From: Streptomyces sp. NBC_01306
GTDB taxonomy: Bacteria; Actinomycetota; Actinomycetes; Streptomycetales; Streptomycetaceae
Direction: 5' to 3'
NCBI RefSeq assembly: GCF_026340465.1
Contig: NZ_JAPEPC010000001.1
Location: 124,001 to 188,000 of the forward strand
Length of the DNA stretch: 64,000 nucleotides
In this document: piece by piece, positions 59,400 to 64,000 of the stretch
How the letters are laid out: each line of letters opens with the position of its first letter
How positions within the stretch are numbered: the first letter of the stretch is position 1
Notes under the pieces: model-generated
The model's input: the letters and a program-made list of their open reading frames with translations, nothing else
The model's database searches: none
Told to the model about the DNA's origin: nothing
Made by a program: the position numbers and the translations under genes

Positions 59400-60878
59400 A
59401 TGACAAGCGTTGCGCAGGAGATCCAGGTTCCGCAGCACCTTCGGCTCAACTTCATCGACGGGCAGTGGCTCCCGGCGGAATCGGGACAGCTCAGGGAGAA
59501 CATCAACCCAGCCGATCTCTCCGATGTGATCGGCGAGTTCACCGAGTCCGGCGGCGTCGACGTCGATCACGCCGTCGACGCGGCGGCCACGGCCCTGCCC
59601 GCGTGGCGCGGGCTGGGCCCGGTCGCGCGCGCCCGGTATCTGACCGCCGCGAGCCGCATCCTCGGCGAGCGGGCGGCGGAGGTCGCATCCGTCATCACCC
59701 GCGAGCAGGGCAAGCTGCTCGGCGAGGCCCGCGGCGAGGTGACGAGGGCGCAGGCCGTCATCGACTTCACCGCGGGGCAGGCGCGGCTGCTCGGCGGGGT
59801 GACCGCGCCCGCGGAGGAGGAGCGCACCTTCGCGTACACCTTCCGCAAGGCCATCGGGGTGGTCGGCCTGGTGTCCCCGTGGAACTTCCCGCTCGCGATC
59901 CCGATGTGGAAGGTGGCGCCCGCGCTGCTCTCGGGGTGCACGGCGGTGCTCAAGCCGTCCCCGCTGACGCCGCTGACCTCGGCGCTGCTGGTCGAGATCT
60001 TCCAGCAGGCGGGGATCCCCGACGGTGTCCTGAATCTGGTGCAGGGCGATGCGGCGGCGGGCGAGGCGCTGGTCGCCAACCCGGCGGTCGCCGGCATCAG
60101 TTTCACCGGCTCGCTGCCGGTCGGGACCGCCATCCACAGCGGCGGGGCCCACCGGCTGCTGCGGACCCAGCTCGAACTCGGTGGCAAGAACGCGCTGATC
60201 GTGTGCGACGACGCCGACATCGGCAAGGCCGTCGACGCTGTGGTGAACGGCGCCTTCGGCCAGGCGGGCCAGCGGTGTTCGGCCACGAGCCGGGCCGTGG
60301 TGGATGTCCGGGTGCGGGAGGAGTTCCTCGACCGGCTGGTGGCGCAGGTCGCCGGACTGCGGGTCGGGCCGGGCGACGATCCGGCGTCCCGGGTCTGCCC
60401 GGTCGTCAACACGGCCCGGATGGAAGCGGCGCTGGCGGCCGTCGCCGGGGCACAGCGCGACGGCGGCAAGGTGCTGTGCGGTGGGGGCCGGGAGGAGCGG
60501 GCGGATCTGCCCGATGGCTGCTACGTCCAGCCGACCGTCATCCGCGATGTGCCCGCGGACAGCTCGCTGGCGCAGGAGGAGGTGTTCGGGCCGGTGCTGG
60601 CCGTGATCGACGCGGACGGCTTCGACGAGGCGATGTCGGTGGCGAACTCGGTGAAGTACGGGATGTCCGGCACCGTCTTCACGGCGTCCCAGTCGCGGGC
60701 GTTCGAAGCGATCGAGCGGTTCGAGGCCGGGATGCTCCATGTGAACCGGCCGGGTGTCGGGGCCTATTCGCATCTGCCGCATGTCGGGTCGAAGGCGTCG
60801 CAGTACGGGCCGCCGGAGTGTTCCCCCGAGGTGTGGGACTTCTACACGGAGTGGCATTCGGCCTGCATCAGCTACTAG
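59400..60878 (+). CDS. Aldehyde dehydrogenase, NAD(P)-dependent
   Basis: A 492-residue ALDH with full motifs: SPWNFPLAIPMWKVAPAL, FTGSLPVGTAIH, catalytic base in LELGGKN, nucleophile Cys293 in GQAGQRCSATS, and EEVFGPVLAV. Best related to succinate/ketoglutarate semialdehyde dehydrogenases. The ATG at 59400 has GGGGAGG in front. The final codons are TAC TAG, and that TAG lies in the CTAG target duplicated by the neighbouring IS element, so the protein is intact. Confidence 0.92.
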   Translation: MTSVAQEIQVPQHLRLNFIDGQWLPAESGQLRENINPADLSDVIGEFTESGGVDVDHAVDAAATALPAWRGLGPVARARYLTAASRILGERAAEVASVITREQGKLLGEARGEVTRAQAVIDFTAGQARLLGGVTAPAEEERTFAYTFRKAIGVVGLVSPWNFPLAIPMWKVAPALLSGCTAVLKPSPLTPLTSALLVEIFQQAGIPDGVLNLVQGDAAAGEALVANPAVAGISFTGSLPVGTAIHSGGAHRLLRTQLELGGKNALIVCDDADIGKAVDAVVNGAFGQAGQRCSATSRAVVDVRVREEFLDRLVAQVAGLRVGPGDDPASRVCPVVNTARMEAALAAVAGAQRDGGKVLCGGGREERADLPDGCYVQPTVIRDVPADSSLAQEEVFGPVLAVIDADGFDEAMSVANSVKYGMSGTVFTASQSRAFEAIERFEAGMLHVNRPGVGAYSHLPHVGSKASQYGPPECSPEVWDFYTEWHSACISY

Positions 60879-60943
60879 TAGGGCTTGGTCATGTTGATGG
60901 TGGTGGAGCGTGTCCGTTGGGTGTGGTCCGGCGTTGAGAGGGT

Positions 60944-62209
60944 GTGACTCCGGACGAGATTGCCTGTGTGCGTGGTGAGTTGGAGACGTTTGCGGCGGAG
61001 GTGTTCGAGCCGTTCGCGAGAAAGGATCAACGTCGCTGGGGGCAGGTCTACCTGCGCGGGCTGTTGACCGACGGCAAGCGGAAGTCCGTCGAGCCGATGG
61101 CGGCCCGCCTCGGGGAGGAGGGGAACCGGCAGGCGCTGGCTCACTTCGTCACCACCAGTCCGTGGGACCCCTCACACATCAGGGCCCGGCTGGCGTGGAA
61201 AATGGAGGCGGCGATCCAGCCGAGCGCGCTGATCTTCGACGACACCGGCTTCCTCAAGGACGGAAATGCTTCGGCGTGTGTGTCGCGGCAGTACACCGGC
61301 ACCGCCGGCAAGGTCACCAACTGCCAGGTGGGCGTTTCGCTGCACCTGGCCTCCGATCACGCCTCCTCGGCGGTGGACTGGCGGCTGTTCCTGCCCGAGA
61401 CGTGGGATGCGGCCTCGCCGAAGGCGAACCCGGACAGGGTCGCCCGCCGCGCCTCCTGTGGCATTCCCGACGATGTCGGGCACGTGGAGAAGTGGCAGCT
61501 GGCCCTGGACATGCTGGACGAGACGCGCTCGTGGGGCATTGAGATCCCGTTGGCCATCGCGGACGCTGGATACGGCGACGCCACCGCTTTCCGGCTCGGT
61601 GTTCAGGCCCGCGGCCTGAATTACGTCGTCGGGATCTCCACGACGCTCACGGCCCACCCCGGCCAGGCCGTTCCCGTGGCCGTTCCGTACTCCGGAACCG
61701 GACGCCCACCGGTTGTGAAGTATCTGGACAAACCACAGTCGGTGAAACAACTGGCCATGGAAGCAGGCCGGAAGGCGGCCAAACCCGTGCAATGGCGGGA
61801 GGGCTCGCGGCCTGGCACCAGCCGCAGCGGCTTCAAGCGCATGTACTCGCGGTTTGTCGCCCTGCGGATTCGCCCCGCCGGACGCGAGATCCGTCAGGCG
61901 GTCCAGGGCCCGCAGTTGCCGGAGTGCTGGCTGCTGGCCGAGTGGCCGGCAAACGAACCCGAACCGGTCCAGTTCTGGCTCTCCGACCTGCCCACCGACA
62001 CTCCACTGACCACGTTGGTCCGCCTCGCCAAGCTCCGTTGGCGCATCGAGCACGACTACCGGGAGATGAAACAGGCCCTGGGCCTGACCCATTTCGAGGG
62101 CCGCACCTTCAACGGCTGGCACCACCACGTCACACTCGTCTCCGTCGCCCACGCCTTCTGCACCCTGCAACGACTGGCCAGAGCCCCAAAAGACACGGCG
62201 CCGGTCTGA
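60944..62209 (+). CDS. IS701-family transposase (C-terminus frameshifted)
   Basis: A 421-residue DDE transposase: LTDGKRKSVEPMAARLG, the first Asp in LIFDDTGFLKDG, the second in PLAIADAGYGD, and YREMKQALGLTHFEGRTFNGWHHH with the catalytic Glu. In the main frame it ends at a TGA after ARAPKDTAPV. The -1 frame continues with GAGLSLYQVVREL and WAGACPTCHRDIPT to 62310, the usual C-terminus of this family. The shift coincides with CCCAAAA (62185-62191), a C-CCA-AAA slippery heptamer. So the tail is made by -1 frameshifting or lost by a one-base mutation. Confidence 0.9.
   Translation: MTPDEIACVRGELETFAAEVFEPFARKDQRRWGQVYLRGLLTDGKRKSVEPMAARLGEEGNRQALAHFVTTSPWDPSHIRARLAWKMEAAIQPSALIFDDTGFLKDGNASACVSRQYTGTAGKVTNCQVGVSLHLASDHASSAVDWRLFLPETWDAASPKANPDRVARRASCGIPDDVGHVEKWQLALDMLDETRSWGIEIPLAIADAGYGDATAFRLGVQARGLNYVVGISTTLTAHPGQAVPVAVPYSGTGRPPVVKYLDKPQSVKQLAMEAGRKAAKPVQWREGSRPGTSRSGFKRMYSRFVALRIRPAGREIRQAVQGPQLPECWLLAEWPANEPEPVQFWLSDLPTDTPLTTLVRLAKLRWRIEHDYREMKQALGLTHFEGRTFNGWHHHVTLVSVAHAFCTLQRLARAPKDTAPV
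62185..62191 (+). promoter_or_regulatory. Possible -1 frameshift site in the transposase
   Basis: CCCAAAA read as C-CCA-AAA in the main frame fits the X-XXY-YYZ rule. Slipping by -1 links the frame to the conserved C-terminal tail ending at 62310. Confidence 0.45.
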
Positions 62210-62320
62210 GCCTCTACCAAGTCGTCCGCGAGCTGCAGATACTCCTCGCGGTCTGGGCCGGCGCCTGCCCCACCTGCCACCGCGACATACCCACGCTCGT
62301 ACTGACCTGACCAAGCCCTA

Positions 62321-62500
62321 CTAGGGCCTGTCGTCAAAGTGCCGTCGTTGCCCGAAGGGCGGCCGCGCGGCGTCTGGTGCGTGCGATCGCAAGGCGCCGG
62401 AATGTTCTCGTAGCGGAGCTACTAGGGCATTTCGGCAACGCCGCGTGCGTGCGTGCCAGACGCCGCGCGGCAGGCGCGGCACTTTGACGACAGGCCCTAG
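62321..62500. mobile_element. 180-bp palindromic MITE with CTAG ends
   Basis: GGCCTGTCGTCAAAGTGCC (62325-62343) is exactly inverted at 62478-62496, with CTAG on each side, giving 23-base perfect ends. The inside continues as a long imperfect palindrome: CCGCGCGGCGTCTGG at about 62368 mirrors CCAGACGCCGCGCGG at about 62456, down to a GTAGC-GGA-GCTAC tip near 62412-62424. There is no open frame, so it is a non-autonomous element. Confidence 0.88.
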
Positions 62501-62507
62501 GCGGCGC

Positions 62508-62531
62508 CCGGCAGGGCAACTGGCCTGCCGG
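62508..62531 (-). terminator. Candidate terminator of the chitinase gene
   Basis: CCGGCAGG (62508-62515) pairs with CCTGCCGG (62524-62531) over an 8-base loop, 40 bases beyond the chitinase stop. Confidence 0.5.
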
Positions 62532-62570
62532 ACACCGCATATCAGGATCGGAATACCGGCATCGGGGGGA

Positions 62571-64000
62571 TCAGCAGGCGCCGAGGTCCTGCCAGACGCC
62601 CCAGTCACCCGTGGTTCCGGGTGTCTCGCCGGTGGTCCACCACTTGGCCTTCCAGGTGTGGCCGCCGTACGAGACGGTGTTGCCGCCGACGTAGACCGCC
62701 GTCTTGTTCCACTGCGCCGCACTGCAGGCGGTGGCCCCGCCGGTGACGGTCAGTGTGTAGGTGGCCGCGTGGGTGGCGGACCCCGTCTTGCCGGTGACCG
62801 ACAGGGAGTACGTGCCGGAGACGGCGGACGAGGTGGTGGAGACCGACAGGGTCGCGTTGCCTCCGGCGTCGACCGAGCCGGGGCTGACCGATGCCGTGAC
62901 GCCGGCCGGGGCGCCGCTCACTGCCAGACCGACCGGCTGGGCCGAGCCGGCGGTGACCGCGGTGTGCACCGAGGAGGTGGTGGAGCTGCCGGCGGCGACG
63001 GTGGCCGAGGCCGGGGAGAGCGAGACCGAGAAGTCGTCGGCCGGGGGCGGTGTGGTGCTGCCGCTGGTGAACGGCGCGAAGGTGTGGGCGAACTGCCAGG
63101 TGCTCTGGTCGATACCGGAGCAGGAGTCCGAGCCGCCCTGGCCCGCGCAGCCGCCGTTGTCACGCTGAAGGGCCCAGATGGACAGGGTGTTGATGCCCTT
63201 GTCGACGGCCCAGTTGTAGACGGCTGTGGCGTTGGTGGTGGTGAAGGTCTCGGCGGCCCCGAAGTCGTCGATGCCCGGCATCTCGATGACGCCGATCCCA
63301 CCCCACAGCTGCGCGTCCGTCTTCGACGGGTACAGCTTCGCCAACTGGTCGTGCAGGCCCTGGGCCGCGGTCTGGGTGTCGTTGGCCATGTCGTGCGTGG
63401 CGTTGTCGTAGTAGTCGAACGTCATGATGTTCGTGACGTCGATCCTGGCGCCGTTGGACACCGCGTTCTTCAGTACGGCCAGACCGCTGGAGGCCAGACC
63501 GTGTGTGGTCGTGGGCAGCGTGTAGGAGAACTCGACGGTGCGCCCGTTGGCGGCTGCCCAGTCCTCCACCTGCTTGACGGCCTTGTTGCGCCGGTCGATA
63601 CCCGCGGTGTTGGTGAGGGAGTTGTCCTCGGTGTCCAGGTCGATCCGGGTGATGCCGTAGGTGGTGATGACCTTCTCGTAGGCGGCGGCGATCTGGCTGA
63701 CGTCGGTGCAGCTGTCGGCGATCTCGGTACCGGTGTTGTCGGCGGTGTAGCCGCCGAACGAGGCGATGACGTCACCGCCCTTGGCCTTGATGGTGCTGAT
63801 GTCGCTGCCGAAGCTGGCGGACGAGACGGGCGTACTGCTGTCGCCGTTCCAGTACGGCGTGCACGACCCCTTGCTCGCCGCCTGGAGGAACGCCATCGTC
63901 AGATAGGTGCTGCCGGACTGCTCGGCCAGGGCGGCCGGGCTGTCACCGGTCCAGGATTCGAAGTACGGGGCGTACACGTGCGCCGGAAGCGGCGTCGCCG
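62571..64000 (-). CDS. GH18 chitinase with FN3/Ig-like linker and C-terminal chitin-binding module (5' end outside window)
   Basis: The frame is open to the right edge; residues before VYAPYFESW are still coding, so the start lies beyond 64000. The catalytic domain shows VYAPYFESWTGDSP, FGGYTADNTG, the GH18 DxDxE as IDLDTED and MTFDYYDNATHDM, then WGGIGVIEMPGID. A Ser/Thr/Pro linker and a beta-sandwich domain of about 90 residues follow (FSVSLSPASATVAAGSSTTS). The end is a CBM5/12-type chitin-binding module: CSAAQWNKTAVYVGGNTVSY, then HTWKAKWWTTGETPG, ending WQDLGAC. It degrades chitin outside the cell. Confidence 0.9.
   Translation of the reverse strand, partial: ATPLPAHVYAPYFESWTGDSPAALAEQSGSTYLTMAFLQAASKGSCTPYWNGDSSTPVSSASFGSDISTIKAKGGDVIASFGGYTADNTGTEIADSCTDVSQIAAAYEKVITTYGITRIDLDTEDNSLTNTAGIDRRNKAVKQVEDWAAANGRTVEFSYTLPTTTHGLASSGLAVLKNAVSNGARIDVTNIMTFDYYDNATHDMANDTQTAAQGLHDQLAKLYPSKTDAQLWGGIGVIEMPGIDDFGAAETFTTTNATAVYNWAVDKGINTLSIWALQRDNGGCAGQGGSDSCSGIDQSTWQFAHTFAPFTSGSTTPPPADDFSVSLSPASATVAAGSSTTSSVHTAVTAGSAQPVGLAVSGAPAGVTASVSPGSVDAGGNATLSVSTTSSAVSGTYSLSVTGKTGSATHAATYTLTVTGGATACSAAQWNKTAVYVGGNTVSYGGHTWKAKWWTTGETPGTTGDWGVWQDLGAC

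Larger units (their letters stand above)
60879..62320 (+). mobile_element. IS701-family insertion sequence, 1442 bp
   Basis: Terminal inverted repeats TAGGGCTTGGTCA (60879-60891) and TGACCAAGCCCTA (62308-62320) are exact. The flanks carry a 4-base duplication CTAG (60875-60878 and 62321-62324), as known for this family. The element holds one transposase gene with a late frameshift. It inserted within the stop codon of the aldehyde dehydrogenase gene. Confidence 0.92.

Overview
The window reads as chromosomal DNA of a Streptomyces-type actinomycete. GC content is very high, with strong third-position GC that throws long shadow ORFs on the opposite strand. GTG and TTG starts and short ATGA/GTGA/TTGA overlaps are common. 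Gene families are typical of the genus: an Rpf-like hydrolase, ROK regulators, DUF574 methyltransferase, DUF6296/DUF6381 small proteins, F420-type LLM oxidoreductase and a multimodular chitinase. No rRNA, tRNA or CRISPR array was seen. I cannot name the species.

Layout. 1-4.0 kb: 5'-complete, window-truncated Rpf/LysM/M23 cell-wall hydrolase, a DUF574 methyltransferase and a PadR-membrane protein pair. 4.0-10.3 kb: ROK regulator divergent from a sugar ABC importer (binding protein plus two permeases, no ATPase) and a GH1 glycosidase. 10.5-13.6 kb: gnd, a decayed gnd fragment, a Pro-rich peptide, an Asp/Glu racemase-like protein and panD. 13.8-18.4 kb: MFS carrier, PucR-type regulator, alkylsulfatase-like hydrolase. 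18.4-20.1 kb: a scar region with a truncated SDR and two inward-facing IS5-type transposase remnants flanking a methyltransferase. 20.5-22.9 kb: secreted SLT protein, secreted small protein, sirtuin. 23.0-27.3 kb: gntR-nanK-nanE operon divergent from an MFS sugar porter, with a matched pair of candidate GntR operators. 27.3-34.4 kb: LLM oxidoreductase, VOC protein, DHA2 exporter, epoxide hydrolase, small stress-type proteins, type-B L31, DUF488, MBL-fold hydrolase.

34.5-46.2 kb is the most unusual part and looks like an undescribed RiPP-type biosynthetic island. A rightward operon encodes a B12-binding radical SAM maturase, a nucleotidyltransferase fused to a PqqD-like (RRE) domain, and a large unknown protein ending in a cyclophilin domain. 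A convergent leftward operon encodes a 48-residue leader-like peptide, a pyruvate-phosphate-dikinase-like protein with an eroded ATP-grasp, and a three-gene ABC-2 exporter. Both operons carry a TTA (bldA) codon. A CoaD paralogue diverges from the peptide gene.

46.3-50.3 kb: a small protein, a NarL-type two-component system, DoxX and endonuclease V. 50.4-60.9 kb: dipeptide-type ABC importer divergent from ROK regulator, M81 metallopeptidase and aldehyde dehydrogenase, with a rich set of inverted and direct repeats between. 60.9-62.5 kb: an IS701-type element (CTAG duplication, frameshifted transposase) inserted in the aldehyde dehydrogenase stop codon next to a 180-bp palindromic MITE. 62.6 kb to the right edge: a GH18 chitinase with C-terminal chitin-binding module, cut by the window.
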